From NCBI GenBank assembly GCA_013140395.1, contig JABFSY010000323.1:1-12749 (forward strand): a stretch of 12,749 nt of DNA, in the 5' to 3' direction. The DNA comes from Cyclobacteriaceae bacterium (GTDB lineage Bacteria > Bacteroidota > Bacteroidia > Cytophagales > Cyclobacteriaceae). How positions within the stretch are numbered: the stretch's first letter is position 1; the number at the start of each line of letters is the position of its first letter. The position numbers and the translations under genes were made by a program. Under the pieces are notes generated by a model. The model had not been told where the DNA came from. It searched no databases and saw only the letters and a list, made by a program, of their open reading frames with translations. Shown here in pieces: positions 1-6,642 of this stretch.

Positions 1-1250
1 AAGAGAACACTAAACACACCGATGGATCCGGTAATCGTATTAGGTTGTGCCACGATCGTATCGCATCCCATCGCTATATAATAGCCACCCGATGCTGCAT
101 AGTCTCCCATCGAAGCGATGATTGGTTTTTCTTTAGAGGCAAGTGTTACCTCGCGCCACATGACATCGGAAGCAAGCGCACTTCCGCCCGGTGAATTGAT
201 GCGCAATACAATAGCTTTAACTTTCTTGCTTTCTCTAGCTTTGCGCAATTCTTGAGCAAATGTGGTTGAACCGATCATCCCTTGTTGGGCTTTGCCCTGT
301 ACGATATCGCCATCAGCCACAATGACTGCAATTTCATTTTTAGAACTGCTGTAGTCACTAACACTCTTTTTATACTTATTGTATTTGATGAAAGTGACAT
401 CTTCCCTTTTGCCAAGATCCAACCGATCTCGCAAATCGTCCAATACCTGATCGTAATAGACCAACGAATCAACCAGATGAAGCTCGCTTGCCTCGCGTGT
501 GGTGGTGGCCGCCATTCGATCAGATATCTCTTTTAGTCTGGCAAATTCAATATCTCTACTTAACGCAATCTCTTTGACTACTTCGTTGTTGATGCTCTGA
601 ATCAATTCATTTAGTTGAAGGCGATTCGCTTCACTCATCTTATCCAGCATGAAGGGTTCTACCGCACTCTTAAAATCACCTACTCGAAAAATTTCCGGCT
701 TTATCTCCAACTTATCGAACATTTTTTTGAAAAATGAAACCTCAATAGCCATTCCATTGAATTCCATTTCGCCCTCCGGATTGAGATATACCTTGTCAGC
801 CGCAGAAGCAATATAGTACGCTTGTTCAGTCATCACTTCATTGTAAGAAACAACCCATTTACCTGTCTTTCTAAAATCCAGCAACGCATCTCTTATCTCC
901 TTCGCCATGGCGTATCCGCCCATAAAAACAGGGACGTCTAGGTATATTCCTTTTATCTTGGTATCACCTGCGGCATGCTGAATCACATTCTTCAGTTTCA
1001 GCAGTCCAATCGGGCTATCCGTAGCGCCTGGGATAGGAAGTCCCTCCAGTGGATTATCTGCTTCCATTTCACTTAGCGGCACATCCAACCTTAGGTGTAA
1101 CACAGAGTTATCTTCCACCACCGCCTGTGAATCTCCCGAAGAGAGGCTGGAGATTGCGGCTGCGAAAAAACTAAATACCAAAAAAATCAAAACGACAAAT
1201 GCGACCAACGAGCCGAGGCAGGAAGCAAGAAATGATTTAAAAAAATTCAT
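1..1250 (-). CDS. sppA: Signal peptide peptidase SppA, 67K (long) type; 3' end cut by window edge
   Basis: Membrane-bound serine protease that degrades signal peptides left in the membrane after secretion. The first 416 codons are visible. The long SppA form is usually about 580-620 residues, so roughly the last third is missing at the window edge. Residues 9-36 form one hydrophobic segment (LASCLGSLVAFVVL...) acting as a signal anchor, with the protease on the periplasmic side. The duplicated SppA fold is visible. The N-terminal half carries the general-base lysine in ASAADKVYL (Lys153), and the C-terminal half carries the nucleophile serine in MGDYAASGGYY (Ser387), preceded by INSPGGSA. Both members of the Ser/Lys dyad known from E. 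coli SppA are present, so the enzyme should be active. The ATG at 1250 gives the expected short cytoplasmic tail (MNFFKS). It is transcribed divergently from folK. Identification is firm; only the C-terminus is unseen. Confidence 0.95.
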   Translation of the reverse strand, partial: MNFFKSFLASCLGSLVAFVVLIFLVFSFFAAAISSLSSGDSQAVVEDNSVLHLRLDVPLSEMEADNPLEGLPIPGATDSPIGLLKLKNVIQHAAGDTKIKGIYLDVPVFMGGYAMAKEIRDALLDFRKTGKWVVSYNEVMTEQAYYIASAADKVYLNPEGEMEFNGMAIEVSFFKKMFDKLEIKPEIFRVGDFKSAVEPFMLDKMSEANRLQLNELIQSINNEVVKEIALSRDIEFARLKEISDRMAATTTREASELHLVDSLVYYDQVLDDLRDRLDLGKREDVTFIKYNKYKKSVSDYSSSKNEIAVIVADGDIVQGKAQQGMIGSTTFAQELRKARESKKVKAIVLRINSPGGSALASDVMWREVTLASKEKPIIASMGDYAASGGYYIAMGCDTIVAQPNTITGSIGVFSVL

Positions 1251-1270
1251 GTTTTAAAATGGATAAGTGG

Positions 1271-1278
1271 CAAAAATA
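1271..1278 (-). promoter_or_regulatory. Putative -7 box of sppA promoter
   Basis: TATTTTTG on the minus strand matches the Bacteroidota -7 consensus TAnnTTTG and ends 20 bases before the sppA ATG. The position 19 bases upstream carries TTA rather than TTG, so the -33 element is imperfect. Assigned by motif and position only. Confidence 0.45.
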
Positions 1279-1352
1279 CTCAAACGTAAACGGTATTTAA
1301 AGGTATGGGGTTATCTTTACTGCCTGTGATTGCAGATCAGATTACTATTGGC

Positions 1353-1429
1353 GGCCCGGGCGGGCTATCCGTTGCAAGTCCTCCCCCGATAAAAATCGTG
1401 GTGCGGGCTTTCCACTGCTATCCCTGGCC
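1353..1429. repeat. Compact intergenic repeat element bounded by inverted repeats, with paired 22-mers around a hairpin
   Basis: Three nested patterns define this block. (1) The outer ends GGCCCGGG (1353-1360) and CCCTGGCC (1422-1429) are inverted repeats with one mismatch. (2) Inside lie two direct copies of a 22-mer, at 1360-1381 (starting GCGGGCTATCC) and 1403-1424 (starting GCGGGCTTTCC), identical at 16 of 22 positions. (3) Between them CCCCGAT (1384-1390) and ATCGTGG (1395-1401) form a hairpin with an AAAA loop and one mismatch. The block is much more GC-rich than its AT-rich flanks and holds no ORF. It resembles the short dispersed intergenic elements I recall from Bacteroidota genomes (motif GGATAGCAGTGGAAAGCCC on the minus strand), but I cannot check the copy number. 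No U-tract follows the hairpin, so it is unlikely to be a simple terminator. Confidence 0.6.
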
Positions 1430-1473
1430 GAGCTTTGCACGTTGGAAGGTTTTTCACTGAAATTACAATTGAA

Positions 1474-1971
1474 GTGTTCGAAAGCAACTTATCTTTTTTT
1501 CTCTTGCTCGGTAGCAATCAAGGCGACCGGAAACAGCAATTGCAAACAGCTGTTACATGCATCGAGCAATCGATTGGCACAATAGAAAAATTATCATCCA
1601 TTTACGAGACTGCTGCCTGGGGTAAAACCGACCAGTCACCATTTCTGAATCAGGCAATACGGTTAAATTCTAAATTGAATCCAACTTCTCTCCTGCTGGA
1701 AATCCACGCCATTGAAAAGAAAATGGGACGCCAACGACTAGAGAAATGGGGGGAGCGAACCATCGATATTGATATATTATTCGCAGGAAATCTAATTCTC
1801 CACACTCCCGAACTGACCATACCGCATCTGGAAATACCGCATCGAAGATTTACACTCGTTGCATTAACAGAGATTGCGTCAGACTTTGTTCATCCGGTAC
1901 TTGGAAAAACAAATGCTCAATTGCTGGCAGATTGCCAGGATGATCTTTCAGTTGTGCAATTTACAAACTAG
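1474..1971 (+). CDS. folK: 2-amino-4-hydroxy-6-hydroxymethyldihydropteridine diphosphokinase (HPPK)
   Basis: Cytosolic folate-pathway enzyme that transfers pyrophosphate from ATP to 6-hydroxymethyl-7,8-dihydropterin, making the substrate for dihydropteroate synthase. Family landmarks, in order: the N-terminal LLLGSNQGDR, the pterin-side YETAAWG, the HPPK signature KWGERTIDIDIL with its two Mg2+-binding aspartates, and the C-terminal IPHRRFTLVALTEIA with HPVLG. There is no in-frame ATG before these motifs. I chose the GTG at 1474 because it puts about ten residues before GSN, as is usual in HPPK, giving 165 residues. A TTG at 1435 would add 13 residues unlike the family and would begin six bases beyond the repeat element. 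The stop codon at 1969-1971 lies inside the 3' end of the convergent fabD. Function is firm; the start is uncertain. Confidence 0.92.
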   Translation: MFESNLSFFLLLGSNQGDRKQQLQTAVTCIEQSIGTIEKLSSIYETAAWGKTDQSPFLNQAIRLNSKLNPTSLLLEIHAIEKKMGRQRLEKWGERTIDIDILFAGNLILHTPELTIPHLEIPHRRFTLVALTEIASDFVHPVLGKTNAQLLADCQDDLSVVQFTN

Positions 1972-2833
1972 CAACCTCCGCCTGTGGCGAAATTTTCTTG
2001 ACCAATCCTTGCAGCACTTTGCCCGGCCCACTTTCAATAAAAATAGTGGCGCCATCTTTTGTCATATTCTGAACGGATTGCGTCCACCGAACGGGTGCTG
2101 TTAACTGGCTAATCAGATTTCTTTTGATTTCTGAAACATTGGTGGATGGCAAGCCATTTACGTTTTGATAAACGGGGCAAACGGGCGCATTAAAATGAGT
2201 CGCATTAATGGCGGCCGCCAATTCTTCCCGTGCAGGTTCCATCAACGGTGAGTGAAAGGCTCCACCTACTTGCAAAGGCAATGCACGTTTCGCCCCGGCA
2301 GCTTTCAGTTTTTCACACGCGACTTCAATTCCCTTCATAGAACCAGAGATAACTAATTGCCCTGGGCAATTATAATTGGCGGCAACAACCACTTCATCAA
2401 TGGCAGCACAGATTTCCTCCACTACTTTATCTTCAAGGCCCAAAATGGCAGCCATTGTTGATGGATTCAGCTCACATGCTTTTTGCATTGCTTGCGCACG
2501 TTTTGATACGAGCTTCAATGCGTCTTCGAACGCAAGTGTTTGATTGGCAACAAGCGAGGAAAATTCACCCAACGAGTGACCGGCTACCATATAAGGAAAT
2601 TGCGTGTCTTGCGACAATGCAATAGCAACAGAGTGGATAAAAATGGCGGGTTGTGTTACGTTTGTTTGCCTTAATTCGTCAGCAGAACCACTAAACATGA
2701 TCCGCGAAATATCGAATCCTAAGATCCGGTCTGCGCTATCAAACAGAGCCTTCGCTTTTGGATTTGCCTCATAAATATCTTTGCCCATTCCTGTGAATTG
2801 CGCGCCTTGGCCCGGAAAAATAAATGCTTTCAT
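1961..2833 (-). CDS. fabD: Malonyl-CoA:ACP transacylase
   Basis: Cytosolic enzyme that moves the malonyl group from CoA to acyl carrier protein, supplying the extender unit for type II fatty acid synthesis. It has 290 residues, slightly shorter than E. coli FabD (309). It opens with the family hallmark FPGQGAQFTGMG (residues 6-17). The nucleophile Ser87 sits in GHSLGEFS, the malonate-carboxylate-binding arginine is in SKRAQAMQ (Arg112), and the catalytic His194 is in GAFHSPLM. The C-terminal ESGPGKVLQGL is also typical. All key residues are present. The ATG at 2833 immediately precedes the conserved start MKAFIFPGQG, with only a weak purine run (AGAAAG) before it. Its last codons overlap the end of folK on the other strand by 11 bp. 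A repeat-rich leader with its own promoter-like motif separates it from the upstream DCC gene. Confidence 0.97.
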   Translation of the reverse strand: MKAFIFPGQGAQFTGMGKDIYEANPKAKALFDSADRILGFDISRIMFSGSADELRQTNVTQPAIFIHSVAIALSQDTQFPYMVAGHSLGEFSSLVANQTLAFEDALKLVSKRAQAMQKACELNPSTMAAILGLEDKVVEEICAAIDEVVVAANYNCPGQLVISGSMKGIEVACEKLKAAGAKRALPLQVGGAFHSPLMEPAREELAAAINATHFNAPVCPVYQNVNGLPSTNVSEIKRNLISQLTAPVRWTQSVQNMTKDGATIFIESGPGKVLQGLVKKISPQAEVASL

Positions 2834-2945
2834 TCTTTCTAATTTATGATTTACGATTGTCGATTTACAATTTTATCCATCGATCTCCTTACGATTAGAT
2901 CGTCAAATCTAAAATCAAAATTCGCAAATCTCAAATCTCAATGAA
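2834..2945. repeat. Degenerate 7-bp-period repeat (GATTTnn / nnAAATC) forming an imperfect inverted repeat
   Basis: Read on the minus strand, the first half is a run of heptads related to GATTTnn (GAGATTT, GAGATTT, GCGAATT, TTGATTT, TAGATTT). The last part is a run of the reverse-complement type (GTAAATC, GACAATC, GTAAATC, ATAAATT). The two arms can pair imperfectly around a centre that contains ACGAT-CTA-ATCGT (2891-2903), a perfect short inverted repeat. The tract also provides the last three codons and the stop of the upstream DCC gene and contains the putative fabD promoter. Similar AAATCGT-type tracts are familiar to me from intergenic DNA of Bacteroidota, but that is recollection and untested here. 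Confidence 0.6.
2904..2934 (-). promoter_or_regulatory. Putative fabD promoter (TTG-N20-TAGATTTG)
   Basis: On the minus strand, TTG (2932-2934) lies 20 bases before TAGATTTG (2904-2911), matching the Bacteroidota -33/-7 pattern. The -33 end overlaps the stop codon of the DCC gene. Predicted leader to fabD is about 60 nt. Caution: the surrounding heptad repeat is rich in TTTG, so the match could be accidental. Confidence 0.4.
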
Positions 2946-3347
2946 CCTAGCCTTTAACTCAGGAGTGGGGATCATACATGCCTCCCGCTTTCCAAACCAA
3001 CGATACCGGTTTTGTGCTATGAAATCGTAAACAAAATTTCTGATCAATGGGGGGACGATTCTGAAAAAATAAAACGCAGGCCAAAGTCCATCCAAGTTTT
3101 TGGCGATTTCCAGCGCGGCCGTACTTTTTGTAAAAATCCGCCCATCTTTTAGAAGCACGATTGTACTCAGTTCATCCGAAGATAAACCATATTGCTTCAA
3201 TTGAATTTGGCCAAAAGAAGATTGGAGCGAAGCAAAAGAAAACTTAACCTTTTTGTCGCGTTTAATGACGAATAGAACAGCACCATTGCACAAGTTGCAA
3301 ACACCATCAAAAAGAATAACCTGCTTTAACGAACTAACTGAACCCAT
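2931..3347 (-). CDS. DCC (DUF393) family thiol-disulfide oxidoreductase-like protein
   Basis: A 138-residue member of the DUF393/DCC family, named for a conserved Asp-Cys-Cys signature. Here it is FDGVCNLCNG, with Asp14, Cys17 and Cys20 forming a thioredoxin-like CxxC. Further family features are KRDKKVKFSFASLQS, a second-half KSTAAL with IAKNLDGLWP, and the C-terminal block RYRWFGKREACMIPTPE with a third cysteine (Cys124). There is no signal peptide, so it is predicted cytosolic. The family is described as thiol-disulfide oxidoreductase-like, but substrates are unknown for most members. The ATG at 3347 overlaps the end of the upstream 954-residue gene by 22 bp, which suggests translational coupling. 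The last residues (IEI) and the TGA stop are written in the heptad repeat downstream, so the original C-terminus may have been altered there. Family assignment is good; physiological role is unknown. Confidence 0.88.
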   Translation of the reverse strand: MGSVSSLKQVILFDGVCNLCNGAVLFVIKRDKKVKFSFASLQSSFGQIQLKQYGLSSDELSTIVLLKDGRIFTKSTAALEIAKNLDGLWPAFYFFRIVPPLIRNFVYDFIAQNRYRWFGKREACMIPTPELKARFIEI

Positions 3348-6190
3348 CCCTTAAAGAGTTGGGTGGCTTTGGCTGGATCGACCACGTCAAATGTCACCTG
3401 TGCTTCATAGTAGTAGGTACCGGTAGGCAATTCTCTGCCACCGTTGTCTCTTCCATCCCAATCAATATAAATTGATCGTTCGCCACCCGATTCGAAGCTA
3501 TACACGACTCCACCCCATCGATTGAAGACGGTGAAATTTACTTTCCGTACAAACCGGGCACATCGCCTTTGCAACTCCCCTATCTGGGTTTCGCTCAATT
3601 TCGTTTTTTGACATTCCGAAACTCCTCCCTCTCCAATATTCCGTGTGCTGTAGGCACTGAAAACATCATTGCACTTATCGCCATTAGGTGTAAATACATT
3701 AGGCAATTCATAATAGGGGCAGTTGTCAAAACAAAGTGGCTCACTCAATGCACTTTCATTACCTGCCCTGTCTACAGCCGCAATTTTATAGCAGCCCGCG
3801 AAAGAAGGTAAATTGGTGTGCACAAAAAACGTATCCCTAACCACGTCCGGAAGTCTCTTGAACTCATCACCTACTCGAGCTGCATAGTAAATTGCATAAC
3901 TGTTTATATCTACCTGACAACCCGGATCAGCCGGCCTTTCCCAATTCAATGTGTTGCTAAACACTTCCGAGATATTGCAACCCGTAGTAGCGAAATATTT
4001 CTGGCAATCAACGTCTGCCGGTTTAGGTGGAATCAATGACACACTGCAAGGTGGCTCATCGTCACTGGGCTGCGCGCAACTGATTTGTGAAAAGTTAATC
4101 TGTGGCCTTTGGATCTTTGGGTTACCGTAACTTCCCCTCGCTTCCACCCGGTAACAATATATTTGCGACTCATTCAAATCCGGATCAGTAAATACAAACC
4201 CATTCTGATTCACATTCACATCGGCAATCTTCACTAACTGTGATTCGCTCTGCCCTTGTGCTCCACGATAGATCGTATGGGTAGGAAAATCAAAAGTGTT
4301 ATTCGACCAGGGAACATTGGCAGCCCACCGCAACTCCAATTCCTTAAATTTCGATTTGATCTCTAGCCGAACCGAGGAAGCTACAGCTGATGAATCTATT
4401 GGTGCGCTATTACTCGCAAATCCAAAAATGCGGTAGTTATAAATATTGTCGCGAGTATTAATGCCCGTATCCACCCACACCGAATCTGGTCGTGTGCCCG
4501 GAAATGTCTCCACCAATTTGATCTTGCCACTGAATCCTTCTGCTCTGAATACTTTATAAGAATAGGGTGGCGGGAAACTGGTCTTGTCAATATCAAATGG
4601 TGAACGCCAACGCACGGTGATCTGTCCGTTTTTATCATCCGTTTTATCAACTGTTACGTGCGTGATCACCGCCCTGTCTGCCTTGAAAGGAGGCAAACAA
4701 ATTTCATCTGACACTATACTTTCTCCACCCCTTGGCAACGGAAATATCGCCACCAATCGATAGCAATATTTGGCTCCTGAGGCCAAACCGGTGTTGGTAT
4801 ACTTAGTTGTACCGATAGGTACGGTAGCTATTTTCGTGTAGCCGAATGAATCCGGGATGCCCGTCACACATGGCCCAACAGCTCCGGGAAAACTATCTAC
4901 CCTTCTCCACACTTCCATCGTGGCTGCGTTGGCTGCACACGTATAATTTTGCCACTCCAATTTGGCCGAACGTGTGGCCAAATCCAAGACAGCCGGTTTC
5001 CAAACTGGCTTTGGACCCACCACCCGTATACGCCAGGTTTTAAATTGAACCAAGGACGGGCCTGTCTTGCTCTTGTCGCTGATCTTGAAAACCACTTGAT
5101 AAGGTTGGTCTTTCACATGGGCGCACGTGGTATTCCATTTGAAATTCAACGTTACCGGTCTGCCTCCTCCCTGAAAACGGGCAGGGAATGGAGTGTAGCT
5201 TGCGGCCGACGGGTTCAGGGTGAATACCTCAGAGAAGGCTTCTATCTTCAAACTGTCCAGCGCATCGGGGTCATCGCCAAAGATAAATTCATTGATGGAC
5301 GTGCCAGCCTCCACGCAAATATCTGGCGGCACGGTCAATTCCGGGCGTTGATTTTTGCAATCTTCTATCACGATTTGCATATCGCGCGTCACATAGCCGA
5401 TTTGCCTCCAGGCTGGTCCGATCTTTCGCCATTGGATAATCCGGAAAGCGATATTATACTCTCCCGGAGCACCTGGTGCATCCCACAAAATGGTACCTGT
5501 AACGGGATTGATGGAAAACGTGGGCGGGCCATTTTGACCTTCGTTGGAAGCCGAATAGTTCAACCCTATGCGGTCATAGAACTCTTTCAGATTGGGGTCC
5601 CGGTAGTTGTTCACCGGAACGTTCTTGTCCTGCTTGGGATCTGTAAACTCATAAGATAAAGAATCGCCATCCGGGTCAAACGCACCGGGGTTATGGTACC
5701 AAGCTTTTCCTGTGCAGCCCTTGTCGATTGGTGGAACCAACAACTGGGGACTGTTGTCGCAACCAATAAACGGATCAACAATGATTACCGTCTCTAAAAA
5801 AAATTGGGTGTTCACGGAATTGGCCATGTTGAGAATACCCGCATTCCTATTCCTTTCTTTGTAAGTAATGATGTAATAGCCGGGACCAGGAAAAGTATGT
5901 TCCGTTGTATATTGAACAAAGCCAATCCCTGCTCCTAACTCTGGTCGGATAATATTATCTATGGTGGGAGTTTGAATAGTGCTACCATCTCCAAAATTGA
6001 GTGTGCCGTCACTAAACTTAACGGGAGATCCGAGATTTGTATAGGCTGTAATGGTAATTCTAAACGTGAGGCCGTTGCAACTAATCCGCTCCACGGTGAT
6101 CTCTCCTGCACGCAAGTGAGTTGCGTGCGAAAAATGTACAAAACACAAAAAGAAGAAAACAATCCAGCAACCCGTTTTCAAATACTTCAT
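3326..6190 (-). CDS. Large secreted multidomain protein with gliding-motility/CHU-type C-terminal sorting domain (type IX secretion)
   Basis: A 954-residue exported protein, probably delivered to the cell surface or medium by the type IX secretion system. Residues 1-23 are a signal peptide (basic MKYLKTG, a hydrophobic core, cleavage likely after SHA). A beta-rich N-terminal region begins THLRAGEITV. Two cadherin/Ig-like segments follow at about 165-278 (FDPDGDSLSYEF, ...PVTGTILWDAPGAPGEY) and 283-392. About 395-825 look like repeated fibronectin type III-like modules, with YKVFRAE, HTIYRG and YAIYYA strands. Residues 827-954 are the CHU/gliding-motility C-terminal domain: VFTPNGDKCNDVF, then FNRWGGVVY, then DWDGRDNGGRELPTGTYYYE, ending FKGWVQLVR. 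That domain family carries type IX cargo without always requiring the short type A signal. The mature chain has 22 cysteines, an even number, suggesting disulfides. No catalytic domain is recognisable; adhesion or scaffold roles are possible but unproven. The DCC gene is coupled downstream. Confidence 0.9.
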   Translation of the reverse strand: MKYLKTGCWIVFFFLCFVHFSHATHLRAGEITVERISCNGLTFRITITAYTNLGSPVKFSDGTLNFGDGSTIQTPTIDNIIRPELGAGIGFVQYTTEHTFPGPGYYIITYKERNRNAGILNMANSVNTQFFLETVIIVDPFIGCDNSPQLLVPPIDKGCTGKAWYHNPGAFDPDGDSLSYEFTDPKQDKNVPVNNYRDPNLKEFYDRIGLNYSASNEGQNGPPTFSINPVTGTILWDAPGAPGEYNIAFRIIQWRKIGPAWRQIGYVTRDMQIVIEDCKNQRPELTVPPDICVEAGTSINEFIFGDDPDALDSLKIEAFSEVFTLNPSAASYTPFPARFQGGGRPVTLNFKWNTTCAHVKDQPYQVVFKISDKSKTGPSLVQFKTWRIRVVGPKPVWKPAVLDLATRSAKLEWQNYTCAANAATMEVWRRVDSFPGAVGPCVTGIPDSFGYTKIATVPIGTTKYTNTGLASGAKYCYRLVAIFPLPRGGESIVSDEICLPPFKADRAVITHVTVDKTDDKNGQITVRWRSPFDIDKTSFPPPYSYKVFRAEGFSGKIKLVETFPGTRPDSVWVDTGINTRDNIYNYRIFGFASNSAPIDSSAVASSVRLEIKSKFKELELRWAANVPWSNNTFDFPTHTIYRGAQGQSESQLVKIADVNVNQNGFVFTDPDLNESQIYCYRVEARGSYGNPKIQRPQINFSQISCAQPSDDEPPCSVSLIPPKPADVDCQKYFATTGCNISEVFSNTLNWERPADPGCQVDINSYAIYYAARVGDEFKRLPDVVRDTFFVHTNLPSFAGCYKIAAVDRAGNESALSEPLCFDNCPYYELPNVFTPNGDKCNDVFSAYSTRNIGEGGVSECQKTKLSETQIGELQRRCARFVRKVNFTVFNRWGGVVYSFESGGERSIYIDWDGRDNGGRELPTGTYYYEAQVTFDVVDPAKATQLFKGWVQLVR

Positions 6191-6206
6191 ATTATCTTCA
6201 GATACT

Positions 6207-6214
6207 CAAAAATA
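6207..6214 (-). promoter_or_regulatory. Putative -7 box for the 954-residue secreted protein gene
   Basis: TATTTTTG on the minus strand matches TAnnTTTG and lies 16 bases before the ATG at 6190. No TTG is found at the ideal 19-base distance upstream (one occurs at 16 bases), so only the -7 element is supported. Confidence 0.4.
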
Positions 6215-6345
6215 CAACAATAAATAAGATCAATAAATCAGTTCGCGTTCGACACCATTATTTCAGATACCAACGAACCAAAGTGCTTTTTATTTAAACA
6301 AAATCGGGACTTTTTCTACCAGCAGGGAAAGGCTATCTTGCGCTC

Positions 6346-6585
6346 ATGAGAGTAGTTGGCGAAATACCACATCCAGAGTTAAAAATTACTATTTTCCACT
6401 GGAATAATCGATACCTGATTAAACTGGAGGCGGGACCCTTTGAACAAACGTTCAAAATCGAAGAATATGACCTATCGTCCGAGGATGAAATCAAGGGTAT
6501 TGTAAATGAAGAATTTATCCGGCAAAGCATCATTCGCTTTAATGATATGGCCAGGAGTTTAAGTCAGGCAACCCAATTTCTATAG
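6346..6585 (+). CDS. Small protein of unknown function (79 aa)
   Basis: I do not recognise a named domain. The 79-residue product begins MRVVGEIPHPELKITIF. It has an N-terminal half with alternating hydrophobic residues suggesting beta strands (KITIFHW, RYLIKLEAG, EQTFKI) and an acidic, helical C-terminal half (SSEDEIKGIVNEEFIRQ, then FNDMARSL). There is no signal peptide, membrane segment or cysteine, so it should be a soluble cytosolic protein. Codon use and amino-acid composition look like its neighbours, and the ATG is the only reasonable start. It ends just before the -33 element of the next promoter, so it is probably a separate transcript from the acyltransferase-gpsA operon. The sequence feels familiar as a conserved Cytophagales hypothetical, but I cannot verify that here. 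Confidence 0.8.
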   Translation: MRVVGEIPHPELKITIFHWNNRYLIKLEAGPFEQTFKIEEYDLSSEDEIKGIVNEEFIRQSIIRFNDMARSLSQATQFL

Positions 6586-6590
6586 AAACT

Positions 6591-6620
6591 TTGGTATTGA
6601 CGGGTCAGGCGTTAACTTTG
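6591..6620 (+). promoter_or_regulatory. Promoter of the acyltransferase-gpsA operon (TTG-N19-TAACTTTG)
   Basis: TTG at 6591-6593, a 19-base spacer, and TAACTTTG at 6613-6620 together match the Bacteroidota consensus (TTG, about 19 bases, TAnnTTTG) exactly. Transcription would start near 6625-6627, giving a leader of only about 16-18 nt before the ATG at 6643. The -33 element begins five bases after the stop of the 79-residue gene. Confidence 0.7.
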
Positions 6621-6642
6621 ACCCCCCACGTACAACTAGTTG

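Noticed and set aside
282..536. Short open frames on both strands within sppA that lack SppA motifs
   Set aside because: The minus-strand SppA frame reads through the whole region with intact catalytic motifs, so these are shadows.
1384..1401. Hairpin between sppA and folK considered as a terminator
   Set aside because: It has a mismatch, no U-tract on either strand, and lies between divergent genes where no transcript needs to end.
2850..2887. AAGGAG followed by ATG and nine codons on the minus strand in the fabD leader (possible leader peptide)
   Set aside because: The frame is too short, lies inside a repetitive tract and shows no attenuator-like hairpin; SD-like purines are not a reliable start signal in this phylum.
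4949..5659. A 236-codon plus-strand open frame inside the large secreted-protein gene
   Set aside because: It is antisense to a gene with a clear signal peptide, modular domains and sorting domain; its translation has no family features and an odd composition.
6312..6340. TTT-N19-TATCTTG as a promoter giving a leaderless mRNA for the 79-residue gene
   Set aside because: Both boxes deviate from consensus; the predicted start next to the ATG is suggestive but too weak to list as a feature.
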